A DNA stretch of 64,000 nucleotides. Origin: Pedobacter sp. BS3. GTDB lineage: Bacteria; Bacteroidota; Bacteroidia; Sphingobacteriales; Sphingobacteriaceae. The notes below the pieces were generated by a model. That model saw nothing but the letters and a program-made list of their open reading frames with translations, was not told the origin of the DNA and did no database searches. Where the stretch lies: NCBI RefSeq assembly GCF_008274585.1, contig NZ_VTRT01000001.1:62001-126000 (forward strand), given 5' to 3'. Each line of letters begins with the position of its first letter. The first letter of the stretch is position 1. Shown here in pieces: positions 8,225 to 16,319 of this stretch. The position numbers and the translations under genes are program-made.

Positions 8225-8296
8225 ATGTTTAATACTTCAATTATTACCATAACAACCACCACAACCACCGGAATTTTTTCGGAGGAAGGTTTGTAA
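8225..8296 (+). CDS. thrL: Threonine operon leader peptide
   Basis: A 23-codon open frame reads MFNTSIITITTTTTTGIFSE plus EGL. Eight of 23 codons are threonine and four are isoleucine, the same bias as the enterobacterial thr leader. It ends at TAA 8294-8296, about 25 bp before a terminator hairpin and 66 bp before thrA. The last codons (GAGGAAGG, 8281-8289) are exactly complementary to the 5' arm of that terminator. When charged tRNA-Thr or tRNA-Ile is scarce, a stalled ribosome would be expected to change which hairpin forms and allow thrA transcription. The peptide has no other predicted job. Confidence 0.85.
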   Translation: MFNTSIITITTTTTTGIFSEEGL

Positions 8297-8352
8297 TGGA
8301 ATAATATAAGATAGTTACATAGGCCTTCCTCCTGCAAGGGGAAGGCTTTTTT
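8281..8352 (+). promoter_or_regulatory. Transcription attenuator of the thr operon
   Basis: The terminator stem pairs 8323-8331 with 8338-8346 and is followed by six T (8347-8352), just before thrA at 8363. The antiterminator segment GGAGGAAGG (8281-8289) is perfectly complementary over 9 bp to CCTTCCTCC (8324-8332), so the two structures exclude each other. With the Thr/Ile-rich leader this is a complete classical attenuator. Confidence 0.85.
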
Positions 8353-8362
8353 ATTTACGCTG

Positions 8363-10813
8363 ATGAAAGTTTTAAAATTTGGTGGCACTTCGGTTGGTTC
8401 GGTAAACAGCATACTTACCCTGCTTGATATTGTTAAACACGAAAGTTTGGGCAGCGACAAGCCTGTTGTGGTGCTTTCAGCAATGGGTGGTGTTACCAAC
8501 CTGCTGCAGGCTATGGCCGATAAGGCTGCCGCTGGCGGAAGTTATGCCGAACAGCTAAAGGAGCTGGAAAAACGGCATTTTGACACCGTGAAGGCCCTGC
8601 TTGAAGTGCAGAAACAAAACCCGGTATTTACCCGCCTGAAGTTATTTTTTAACGAGCTGGAGGATTTGTTACAAGGCGTTTACAGCTTACGCGAGCTTAC
8701 CCCACGCACCAAAGACCTGATACTGAGCTATGGCGAGCGTTGCTCTGCCTTTATGGTGAGCAAAATTGCTGAACAGCATTTGCCGGAGGTTGTTTTTCTG
8801 GATGCCTCGCAGGTGATTAAAACAGATAACAGCTACGGTAACGCCCGTGTAAATACGGAGTTGAGCAATCTATTAATTCAGGGTTTTGTGGCCGAGCATC
8901 CGGGCAAAGTGATTTTTGTGACCGGCTTCATTGCCAGTGATGATGAGGGCCGGATGACTACTTTAGGTCGTGGGGGAAGTGATTATACCGCGGCTATTTT
9001 CGGCGCTGCATTGCATGCGGAAGAGATTCAGATATGGACCGATGTAAACGGTATGATGACTGCCGACCCACGGCTGGTGAAGAAAGCGTTCCCGTTGCCG
9101 GAATTGTCGTACACTGAGGCGATGGAGCTGTCGTTTTTCGGGGCTAAGGTGATTTACCCGCCCACCATGATTCCGGCATTCCTGAAAAAAATACCGATTG
9201 TTATTAAAAACACGTTCGATACTTCGTTTCCGGGAACCGTTATCCGCCATGATTGTGCCGGCTCAAACCTGGCCATAAAAGGCATTTCATCCATCAACGA
9301 TATCAGCGTAATTAACCTGACCGGAAGCGGTATGGTCGGCAAATCGGGTTTCAGCGGACGCTTATTTTCCTTGTTTGCCCGTGAGCAGATTAACGTTATC
9401 CTCATTACACAGTCTTCGTCAGAGCACAGCATTACGTTTGCCATCAATCCGGCGGATGCGGCTAAAGCCCAGGCCCTGATAGCGCAGGAATTTGAGCTGG
9501 AGCTACAAGCTAAAAAGCTGGAATATCCTGCCGTAGAAAGCGATTTATCGGTGCTGGCTATTGTAGGCGAAAACATGAAGCAAACTCCCGGTATAGCCGG
9601 AAAGCTGTTCCATGCCCTGGGCCGTAACGGTATCAATGTGCGGGCTATAGCGCAAGGCTCGTCAGAGTATAATATTTCGGTGATTATATCCAGGCAGGAT
9701 ATGGCCAAAGCGCTGAACGCCGTTCACGATGCCTATTTCACCGACCTGAAAAAAACACTGAACGTATTCTGCGTGGGAACCGGGAATATCGGCAGCACCT
9801 TGTTTCGCCAGTTGGCCGAGCATAGCGATTTCCTGCAACAACACAATGGCATTGTGGTAAAAATCGCGGGCATCAGCAATCGCCGTAAAATGGTTTTCGA
9901 TGCCAACGGGCTATCGCTGGAACGCTGGCGTGAGCAACTGGAAGAATCGGGCGAACAGGCAAACCTGGCCGAGTTTATTGCACGCATGAAAGCCATGAAC
10001 CTGCCCAACTGCGTATTTATTGACAATACTGCCAGTCCCAACCCCATAGATTTTTACGAAGAGGTACTACGGTCGAACATATCCATTGTTACCTGCAACA
10101 AAATCGGCAATTCGGCATCGTACCAGCAGTATAAAACCTTCCGGGATACCGCTCACAAACACGGCGTTGATTTTTATTATGAAACAAATGTTGGCGCCGG
10201 ACTGCCCATTATCCGCACCTTAAAGGATTTGATGATGAGCGGCGATAAGGTTTCACGCATCGAGGCTATCCTTTCGGGAACTATTTCGTTCATCTTTAAT
10301 AATTATAAGGGCGATGTCGCCTTTCACGAGGTTGTTAAAGAGGCTCAGGATAAAGGTTACACCGAGCCTGACCCGCGTGACGATTTGAACGGAAAGGATT
10401 TTATGCGTAAAATGCTTATCCTGGCCCGGGATGCCGGTTATCCGCTCGAAGCGGAAGATGTGAAAATAGACAACATACTTCCTGAAGCCTGCCTGAAAGC
10501 CGCCACCGTAGAAGATTTTTACAAGGAGCTTGAGGCTAATGCCGGTTATTTCGAGAACCTGAAACAGCAGGCGGAAAGCGCCGGAAAAGTGCTGCGCTAC
10601 ATTGGCAAACTGGAAGACGGCCAGGCTTCTATCAGTCTGCAAATGGTGGATGAAAATCATCCGTTCTACATGCTTTCGGGCAGCGACAATATTATTTCGT
10701 TCACCACCGACCGGTATAAAGACCGGCCAATGGTAGTGAAAGGCCCCGGTGCCGGAGCAGAAGTTACCGCGGCTGGCGTATTTGCCGATTTGATTAACGT
10801 GGGAGCGCATTAA
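8363..10813 (+). CDS. thrA: Bifunctional aspartokinase / homoserine dehydrogenase
   Basis: This cytoplasmic enzyme performs the first and third steps from aspartate to threonine and methionine. The 816-residue protein is a fusion. Residues 1 to about 290 form the aspartokinase (KFGGTSVGS at 4-12, TLGRGGSDYTAA). Two ACT-type regulatory domains follow up to about 455 (GMVGKSGFSGRLFSLFAREQ, GIAGKLFHALGRNGINVRAI). Homoserine dehydrogenase fills the rest, with an NAD(P) motif VGTGNIGS near 466-480 and a catalytic EPDPRDDLNGKD segment. Length matches E. coli ThrA (820). The attenuator directly upstream makes repression by threonine and isoleucine supply likely. Confidence 0.97.
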   Translation: MKVLKFGGTSVGSVNSILTLLDIVKHESLGSDKPVVVLSAMGGVTNLLQAMADKAAAGGSYAEQLKELEKRHFDTVKALLEVQKQNPVFTRLKLFFNELEDLLQGVYSLRELTPRTKDLILSYGERCSAFMVSKIAEQHLPEVVFLDASQVIKTDNSYGNARVNTELSNLLIQGFVAEHPGKVIFVTGFIASDDEGRMTTLGRGGSDYTAAIFGAALHAEEIQIWTDVNGMMTADPRLVKKAFPLPELSYTEAMELSFFGAKVIYPPTMIPAFLKKIPIVIKNTFDTSFPGTVIRHDCAGSNLAIKGISSINDISVINLTGSGMVGKSGFSGRLFSLFAREQINVILITQSSSEHSITFAINPADAAKAQALIAQEFELELQAKKLEYPAVESDLSVLAIVGENMKQTPGIAGKLFHALGRNGINVRAIAQGSSEYNISVIISRQDMAKALNAVHDAYFTDLKKTLNVFCVGTGNIGSTLFRQLAEHSDFLQQHNGIVVKIAGISNRRKMVFDANGLSLERWREQLEESGEQANLAEFIARMKAMNLPNCVFIDNTASPNPIDFYEEVLRSNISIVTCNKIGNSASYQQYKTFRDTAHKHGVDFYYETNVGAGLPIIRTLKDLMMSGDKVSRIEAILSGTISFIFNNYKGDVAFHEVVKEAQDKGYTEPDPRDDLNGKDFMRKMLILARDAGYPLEAEDVKIDNILPEACLKAATVEDFYKELEANAGYFENLKQQAESAGKVLRYIGKLEDGQASISLQMVDENHPFYMLSGSDNIISFTTDRYKDRPMVVKGPGAGAEVTAAGVFADLINVGAH

Positions 10814-11066
10814 ATAGAAACAAGAATATAGAGACAAGAAACAAGAATAGCTTATAGTCCGGAAGTTGGGAAGACCGAAAGTCCGGAAGCAAAATAGAAA
10901 CAAGAAGATAGAAACAAGAAAGGTTAAAGGCGGAAAGGAAGAAGGTTGTAGGGTTTAAGTTTTAGGTTTTAGCCTCGCGACAGGAGACTCATAACCTGCA
11001 GCAATTTAGCAATAGAACAATTCAGCAATCTAAAATCGCAATACTCAATACCCACTACTCAATACC
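10813..11066. repeat. Long degenerate heptad tract between thrA and methyltransferase
   Basis: The 267-bp spacer can be read almost entirely in steps of seven: AGAAACA, AGAATAT, AGAGACA, AGAAACA, AGAATAG, later TTTAAGT, TTTAGGT and ATACTCA, ATACCCA, CTACTCA, ATACCGG. It includes a stretch (AGCTTATAGTCCGGAAG) that is the reverse complement of text found at 3302-3325 and 51755-51770. It has no open frame. Confidence 0.65.
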
Positions 11067-11080
11067 GGATTAAGAGGCTT

Positions 11081-11932
11081 ATGGAACAAAACAAAAAGAT
11101 AGCAGAACCAGACAATACAGCAGTGAGAACGGCTTTATGGCGGGCGTTGCATAGGCAGGTTGATGCTGAACCACATATCCTTGAAGATGAGGTTGGGTTA
11201 CAATTGATAGCTCCGCCTGATGGCTGGCAGGAACGTCCCGATATGAAATTTACCAAACGCCTGCGAGCTTCTATCATAGCCCGAGCCCGTTTTATTGAGG
11301 ACTTAATTATTGAGCAAAGCCAACAGGGAATCAGTCAGTATGTTATTCTTGGTGCGGGATTGGACACCTTTGCACAACGCCGGCCGGATATCGCGTCTAA
11401 GCTTCATATCTATGAAATCGACCAGCCGGATACGCAAATCTGGAAACAGCAACGGTTAACTGAACTCGGTTTCGGTATCCCGGAAGGGTTGCATTTTGTT
11501 TCCGTTAATTTTGAGACTTCGTCCTGGTGGGAAGAATTATTAAAAGCAGGATTTGACATCAGTAAGCCCGCTGTTGTTGCCTGTACAGGAGTTACACTGT
11601 ATCTCACAAAAGAAGCAATTAGTTCTACGCTAAGGCAGATTGCAATGCTTGCCCCTGGCTCTACACTGGCTATGACCTTTTACCTGCCCATAGAGCTGCT
11701 TGATGAGGAAGACCAGCCTATGCAGGAAATAGCAGAAAAAGGTGCCCGTGCGGCAGGGACCCCGTTTGTGAGCTTTTTTGCACCGGATGAAATATTGGCC
11801 ATGGCCCGTGAAGCAGGCTTTAAAGACGCCAAAACCATATCAACAAAAGATATGGAGCAATACTATTTTACAAACAGAACCGATAATCTGTTACCCGCAA
11901 GCGGGGAAGTATTTTTATTGGCAGCAACATAG
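11081..11932 (+). CDS. Class I SAM-dependent methyltransferase (LCM/PPM-like family)
   Basis: The 283-residue protein shows a SAM-binding motif I QYVILGAGLDTFAQRRPD (about residues 86-103), an acidic post-motif IYEIDQPDTQIWKQQ, and VVACTGVTLYLTKEAISSTL as a later strand-helix unit. This is typical of the leucine carboxyl methyltransferase-like family (TIGR00027 type), whose members methylate varied small molecules; the substrate here is unknown. It sits between thrA and thrB in the same direction but is separated from thrA by 267 bp of repeat tract, so it may be a passenger in the operon. No role in threonine synthesis is known for this family. Confidence 0.85.
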   Translation: MEQNKKIAEPDNTAVRTALWRALHRQVDAEPHILEDEVGLQLIAPPDGWQERPDMKFTKRLRASIIARARFIEDLIIEQSQQGISQYVILGAGLDTFAQRRPDIASKLHIYEIDQPDTQIWKQQRLTELGFGIPEGLHFVSVNFETSSWWEELLKAGFDISKPAVVACTGVTLYLTKEAISSTLRQIAMLAPGSTLAMTFYLPIELLDEEDQPMQEIAEKGARAAGTPFVSFFAPDEILAMAREAGFKDAKTISTKDMEQYYFTNRTDNLLPASGEVFLLAAT

Positions 11933-11936
11933 AAGC

Positions 11937-11996
11937 AAGAGAGGTGGAAGGTAGAAGGCGTAAGGCGAACAACAAACAACGAAAGATGAACAACAA
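11937..11996. repeat. Heptad tract abutting the thrB start
   Basis: The spacer reads in 7-nt units AGGTGGA, AGGTAGA, AGGCGTA, AGGCGAA, CAACAAA, CAACGAA, AGATGAA, CAACAA and ends at the ATG of thrB. It is a purine-rich form of the family. Confidence 0.75.
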
Positions 11997-12932
11997 ATGA
12001 AAAATTCTATAAAGGTTTTTGCACCGGCTACTGTAGCCAACGTGGTATGCGGTTTTGATGTGCTGGGCTTTGCCGTGAATGAGCCCGGCGACGAAGTCAT
12101 CATGCAGCTAACAGACAAGCCCGGTGTAGTTATTACCAAAATTACCGGCGATAACGGTCGTTTGCCGCTGGATGCATCAAAAAATACCGTAAGTGCCAGC
12201 GTACAACATTATTTGCATCATATTAACCGTCCGGATATCGGTGTCAGCATTGAGCTGCACAAAAAAATGCCTATCGGCAGCGGACTGGGCTCCAGCTCTG
12301 CCAGTACGGTTGCCGGTTTGTTTGCCATTAATTCGTTAATGAATAACCAGCTTTCTGCCAACGAGCTGCTCCCTTTCGCTATGAAAGGCGAAGAATTGGC
12401 CTGCGGATATGGTCATGCTGATAATGTAGCCCCGGCCCTGATGGGTGGTTTTGTACTGATACGCAGTTATGAGCCGCTGGATATCATCCGTTTGCCGCAT
12501 CCCGACAATATGTATGCCGCTATCGTTTATCCCGAAGTGGATGTTCCTACCAAAGATGCCCGGCAAATGATACGAAGCAAGGTTTTATTGAAAGATGCCG
12601 TTACCCAGTGGGGAAATATTGCCGGCCTGGTGAGCGGACTTTTCATGAAAGATTTCGACCTGATTGGCCGCAGCATGACCGATGTGCTGGTTGAGCCAAC
12701 CCGCTCTATTCTCATTCCCGATTTTTATAAGCTGCGGGAAATTGCCCTCAGCAATGGCGGTATCAGCTTTGGTATTTCGGGCTCCGGCCCGTCGGTTTTT
12801 GCTTTCGCGAAAGATGAGAACACAGCCCATAACATCACTCAACAAATACAACAACATCTTTCCGGGTTAAAAATCGGAAGCAAAGCGTTTATTTCTAAAG
12901 TAAACGAAGGAGGCCCAAGAATATTAGACTAA
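11997..12932 (+). CDS. thrB: Homoserine kinase
   Basis: This cytoplasmic GHMP-family kinase phosphorylates homoserine, the fourth step of threonine synthesis. The 311-residue protein has the ATP-binding GHMP motif PIGSGLGSSSAS near residues 92-103, an N-terminal FAPATVANVVCGFDVLG substrate-binding region and the C-terminal ISGSGPSVFAF glycine loop. Length is normal. It lies between thrA and thrC, the standard gene order. Confidence 0.97.
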   Translation: MKNSIKVFAPATVANVVCGFDVLGFAVNEPGDEVIMQLTDKPGVVITKITGDNGRLPLDASKNTVSASVQHYLHHINRPDIGVSIELHKKMPIGSGLGSSSASTVAGLFAINSLMNNQLSANELLPFAMKGEELACGYGHADNVAPALMGGFVLIRSYEPLDIIRLPHPDNMYAAIVYPEVDVPTKDARQMIRSKVLLKDAVTQWGNIAGLVSGLFMKDFDLIGRSMTDVLVEPTRSILIPDFYKLREIALSNGGISFGISGSGPSVFAFAKDENTAHNITQQIQQHLSGLKIGSKAFISKVNEGGPRILD

Positions 12933-12937
12933 AGGTA

Positions 12938-13013
12938 TATGGTTGCAAGGTATAGGATTGAAGGCACTGGCCTGAACCTTAGACCTTAAACCTTAAACCT
13001 TAAACCTTAAATT
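12938..13013. repeat. Heptad tract abutting the thrC start
   Basis: After loose AAGGTAT-type units, the heptamer ACCTTAA recurs about five times in nearly perfect tandem (12976-13009) and ends four bases before the ATG of thrC. It is one of the cleanest members of the family. Confidence 0.85.
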
Positions 13014-14324
13014 ATGGAATTATACAGCACCAATAATAAAAATACCCGCGTTTCTTTTAAGGAAGCCGTTTTTAACAGCATGCCGCAGGATAAAGGCCTG
13101 TACATGCCGGTAGAAATACCGCAACTGGAACAGGATTTTATCGATAATATCGGACAATATTCATTACAGGAAATTGCTTTTAAGGTAGCATCTGCACTTT
13201 TGCAGGACAGTATACCTGCTGGTGATTTGAAGGCCATTGTTGAAGATGCTACCAATTTCCCGGCGCCGGTGGTATCGCTTAATGAACGAACTGCCGTACT
13301 GGAATTATTCCACGGGCCATCGCTGGCTTTCAAGGATTTCGGAGCACGCTTTATGAGCCGGGTAATGAGCTATTTCCTGAAACCCGGTGAAAAACAGCTG
13401 GATGTGCTGGTCGCCACTTCGGGCGATACCGGCGGAGCTGTAGCACTCGGCTTTTTAGGCGTCCCGGGAACCCGCGTAACCATTCTATATCCTAAAGGCA
13501 AGGTAAGTCCCATACAGGAATTACAGCTGACCACTAACGGACAAAACATCCGTGCCATAGAAGTCGACGGTACTTTCGACGATTGCCAGGCACTGGTTAA
13601 GCAAGCCTTTACCGATGCTGAACTGAACGAAAAATTCCGCTTAACTTCGGCTAACTCCATCAATATATCCCGGCTGATACCGCAAACATTCTATTATTTT
13701 AACGCGTACGCTCAATTGCAGCGACAAGGAAAAAAAGATGTGGTATTCTCTGTCCCGAGCGGTAACTTCGGCAATATCGGGGCCGGTTTCCTGGCATACA
13801 AAATGGGTCTGCCGGTAAAGCAATTTATTGCCGCAACCAATATTAACGATACCGTTCCGCGTTTCCTCGAAAGCGGAAAGTACCAACCTAAACCATCCGT
13901 ACAAACCTATGCCAACGCCATGGACGTGGGTGCTCCGAGTAACTGGGTGCGTATTATGGATATGTTTGATAACAAACGGGAAAAGGTTTTAGAGATATTA
14001 GAGGGTTATCGTTTTACCGATGAGGAAACCTTGCAAGCTATAAAAATCCTGCATGGACAGTTTCATTATATCGCCTGTCCGCATACGGCTATTGCCTGGC
14101 TGGCAACACAAGCCTATTTCAAAAAACATCCTGAAAGTACGGCCACAGCGGTTTTCCTGTCAACAGCGCATCCCTGCAAATTCCCGGATATTTTCCCTGC
14201 TGATATAGCTGCTGAGATTGAAATACCGGAGCAGGTACAATCCCTGGAAGGCAAGCCGAAACAGGTACATCAATCAGGCGCTGATTTTGCCGGATTTAAG
14301 CGGTATTTGCTTGCGGAGGGATAA
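13014..14324 (+). CDS. thrC: Threonine synthase
   Basis: This PLP enzyme turns phosphohomoserine into threonine, the last step of the pathway, in the cytoplasm. The 436-residue protein has the PLP lysine K107 in GPSLAFKDFGARF, a phosphate-binding ATSGDTGGA loop and the SANSINISRLIPQ segment typical of the long (fungal/proteobacterial-type) threonine synthases. It is the last gene of the thr operon and is followed by an unusual hairpin-rich tandem repeat. Identification is secure. Confidence 0.97.
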   Translation: MELYSTNNKNTRVSFKEAVFNSMPQDKGLYMPVEIPQLEQDFIDNIGQYSLQEIAFKVASALLQDSIPAGDLKAIVEDATNFPAPVVSLNERTAVLELFHGPSLAFKDFGARFMSRVMSYFLKPGEKQLDVLVATSGDTGGAVALGFLGVPGTRVTILYPKGKVSPIQELQLTTNGQNIRAIEVDGTFDDCQALVKQAFTDAELNEKFRLTSANSINISRLIPQTFYYFNAYAQLQRQGKKDVVFSVPSGNFGNIGAGFLAYKMGLPVKQFIAATNINDTVPRFLESGKYQPKPSVQTYANAMDVGAPSNWVRIMDMFDNKREKVLEILEGYRFTDEETLQAIKILHGQFHYIACPHTAIAWLATQAYFKKHPESTATAVFLSTAHPCKFPDIFPADIAAEIEIPEQVQSLEGKPKQVHQSGADFAGFKRYLLAEG

Positions 14325-14332
14325 TCTCAAAC

Positions 14333-14964
14333 CAGCAGCGGGTTTAGCTTAACTGTCCGGAGTGTTCAGCGGGAGCGTCACTCCGGATTAGTAAGATGAT
14401 GATGAGTTTTTGAACTCATAGAAATATACGTGGCATATCGGCGTGAGATTTTGTATTTATTTTACGAGAGTATAACGCCCCGGTTTGTGTCTTCACGAAC
14501 CGCTATAAGGAAGCTTCGTGAAGACACGAAGCTTGGCTTTGGCAGCAGCGGGTTTAGCTTAACTAGTCCGGAGTGTTTAGCGGGAGCGTCACTCCGGATT
14601 AGTAAGATGATGATGAGTTTTTGAACTCATAGAAATATACGTGGCATATCGGCGTGAGATTTTGCATTTATTTTACGAGAGTATAACGCCCCGGTTTGTG
14701 TCTTCACGAACCGCTATAAGGAAGCTTCGTGAAGACACGAAGCTTGGCTTTGGCAGCAGCGGGTTTAGCTTAACTAGTCCGGAGTGTTCAGCGGGAGCGT
14801 CACTCCGGATTAGTAAGATGATGATGAGTTTTTGAACTCATAGAAACATACGTGGCATACCGGCGTGAGATTTTGCATTTATTTTACGAGAGTATAACGC
14901 CCCGGTTTGTGTCTTCACGAACCGCTATAAGGAAGCTTCGTGAAGACACGAAGCTTGGCTTTGG
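14333..14964. repeat. Three tandem copies of a 210-211-bp hairpin-rich unit
   Basis: Units lie at 14333-14542, 14543-14753 and 14754-14964 and differ at only a handful of positions (one missing A in the first copy; C/T changes). Each unit holds two strong inverted repeats: TCCGGAGTG/CACTCCGGA (9 bp) and GTGTCTTCACGAA/TTCGTGAAGACAC (13 bp), plus a small GAGTT/AACTC stem. A 64-residue open frame recurs in the first two units, but it spans the palindromes, has no family look and is unlikely to be a gene. It lies directly downstream of thrC. Confidence 0.9.
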
Positions 14965-15207
14965 TGATTTTTAAAGTTTCGAACACTCCTAATTATAAAT
15001 CCAAAATAGCAAAACTGAGGCTGATAATCAATATGATTATGCCAATTCTAAATAATTTATTAACTGAAAATTACAGCACCTTAGCCTCAACTAACCCAGG
15101 CGAACAAAATGCCTGTATCTATAATAACAAGTATTTTAATGCTTTTTAGATAGAACGAAATAAGCAGACTATTTTAACTAACGTATAATCTTATAAACTC
15201 AATTAAT
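14965..15207. other. AT-rich spacer, no gene seen
   Basis: This spacer between the tandem repeats and the secreted-protein cassette is strongly AT-rich. A 69-residue frame that begins inside the last repeat unit (14940-15149) has no recognisable features and I do not support it. The promoter for the cassette should be here, but no clear TAnnTTTG was found. Confidence 0.5.
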
Positions 15208-15921
15208 ATGAAGAAAATTTTATTTTCTATTTTATGCTGCCCTGCTTTTATGCTTTTTGTAAAAGCACAGGTATATACTTACCCTATTCAGTCCGGCACA
15301 GAAAACTGGAAAAAATTAAAAAGCCATTCTGAAATGCTAAAAGCAACAAAGTTGCCTATGGAATATCTAAATGTTCAATCAGCAGATTTGCTTCAAAGTT
15401 GTTTGTCATATCCTCTGCTATTCGACTATACAGCTTATAATAACCCATATTATGGCTTCAAAAAAGTGGTTCTCCAATCAAATGTTCTTTCAGAATTCAT
15501 GAAAAGAAAGGACAACGGTATGGCCCTGCTGAATTATTATAAGAGTGTCGATATTAATTCCATCAATCTCTTGAAAAATGAGATTGAGCAGGGTAACCTG
15601 ACACTTACGCTCACTGCGGTTGAATTTATGATGAGTGACAGCACAGCGCTACGTAGTTTAAGTAAGGATAAAAGAACTGAATTAATGGATTACCTTAAGG
15701 ACGTCATTATTTTAAAAGAGAAAAACGTACATACTTTTGGAACCAATGGGATAATAAGCAGTTTGTTTTTAGCATCGCGAATTTTAGACCTGTCAGGTAA
15801 TGCTGAATGGAAAGAATTTTGTATCCGTAACGAAAGCATAGTAACCTTTATGAATAACTATGTACCCAATAAAGAACTCATCTCCAATATACAGGCATTT
15901 ATAACACAATTAAAGAATTAA
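15208..15921 (+). CDS. Secreted protein of unknown function
   Basis: The 237-residue product starts with a signal peptide (about residues 1-21, MKKILFSILCCPAFMLFVKA). The remainder is mostly helical-looking, with many Lys, Ser and Leu and no motif I recognise. It is the first of three genes with tight spacing (2 bp to the next, which overlaps the third), so the three are probably co-expressed. The DNA is noticeably more AT-rich than the flanking housekeeping genes, which suggests horizontal gain. Function unknown. Confidence 0.75.
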   Translation: MKKILFSILCCPAFMLFVKAQVYTYPIQSGTENWKKLKSHSEMLKATKLPMEYLNVQSADLLQSCLSYPLLFDYTAYNNPYYGFKKVVLQSNVLSEFMKRKDNGMALLNYYKSVDINSINLLKNEIEQGNLTLTLTAVEFMMSDSTALRSLSKDKRTELMDYLKDVIILKEKNVHTFGTNGIISSLFLASRILDLSGNAEWKEFCIRNESIVTFMNNYVPNKELISNIQAFITQLKN

Positions 15922-15923
15922 AA

Positions 15924-16319
15924 ATGAAAAAAATACTGCTTATAATACTGGTCTCCTGTACCATGATGTTTTCATGCAAAAAAACTAAACCGGTTAAAGA
16001 AACCAATGAACAAACCACACTACCTTTTACCATAGCTACTTTTTGTGATGAAAAAACAATAGATACGATGCAATGGGTTCAGGATATTAAAGACGGGAAA
16101 ACAGAATGTCAGCTTTACAAGGGGGCTACTTTAACTATGTTCTCTTCCGATAAAGGAAATATATTCTGCTTGGGGAATAATGCATCCTCTATAGGGGTGT
16201 GTAATGACATATTATACGACTGTTCCGGCAACAAACTTGGCAATTTGCCAGGAGGAAAAGTAGACGAAATATTTTATTCAACTTATTCTAAAGTAAAAAT
16301 TATATGGCAAAAAGAATAA
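15924..16319 (+). CDS. Small lipoprotein of unknown function
   Basis: The 131-residue product has a lipoprotein signal (MKKILLIILVSCTMMFSC) with the lipidated Cys at about residue 18, followed by KKTKPVK. The mature part has four more cysteines in a spread pattern (CDEKT, CQLY, CLGN, CNDILYDC), perhaps disulfide-bonded. It begins 2 bp after the previous stop, and its own stop overlaps the start of the next gene by 16 bp, so translation is probably coupled. I recognise no family. Confidence 0.75.
   Translation: MKKILLIILVSCTMMFSCKKTKPVKETNEQTTLPFTIATFCDEKTIDTMQWVQDIKDGKTECQLYKGATLTMFSSDKGNIFCLGNNASSIGVCNDILYDCSGNKLGNLPGGKVDEIFYSTYSKVKIIWQKE

Noticed and set aside
10253-10903. 216-residue minus-strand frame over thrA
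   Set aside because: It is antisense to a strongly conserved enzyme and shows no family features.
14430-14835. Two 64-residue open frames in the tandem repeats
   Set aside because: They are copies of the same frame lying over palindromic DNA, with no recognisable domain; their presence follows from the repeat, not from coding selection.
14333-14964. CRISPR array
   Set aside because: The units are 211 bp, directly adjacent and without unique spacers, and no cas genes are nearby.
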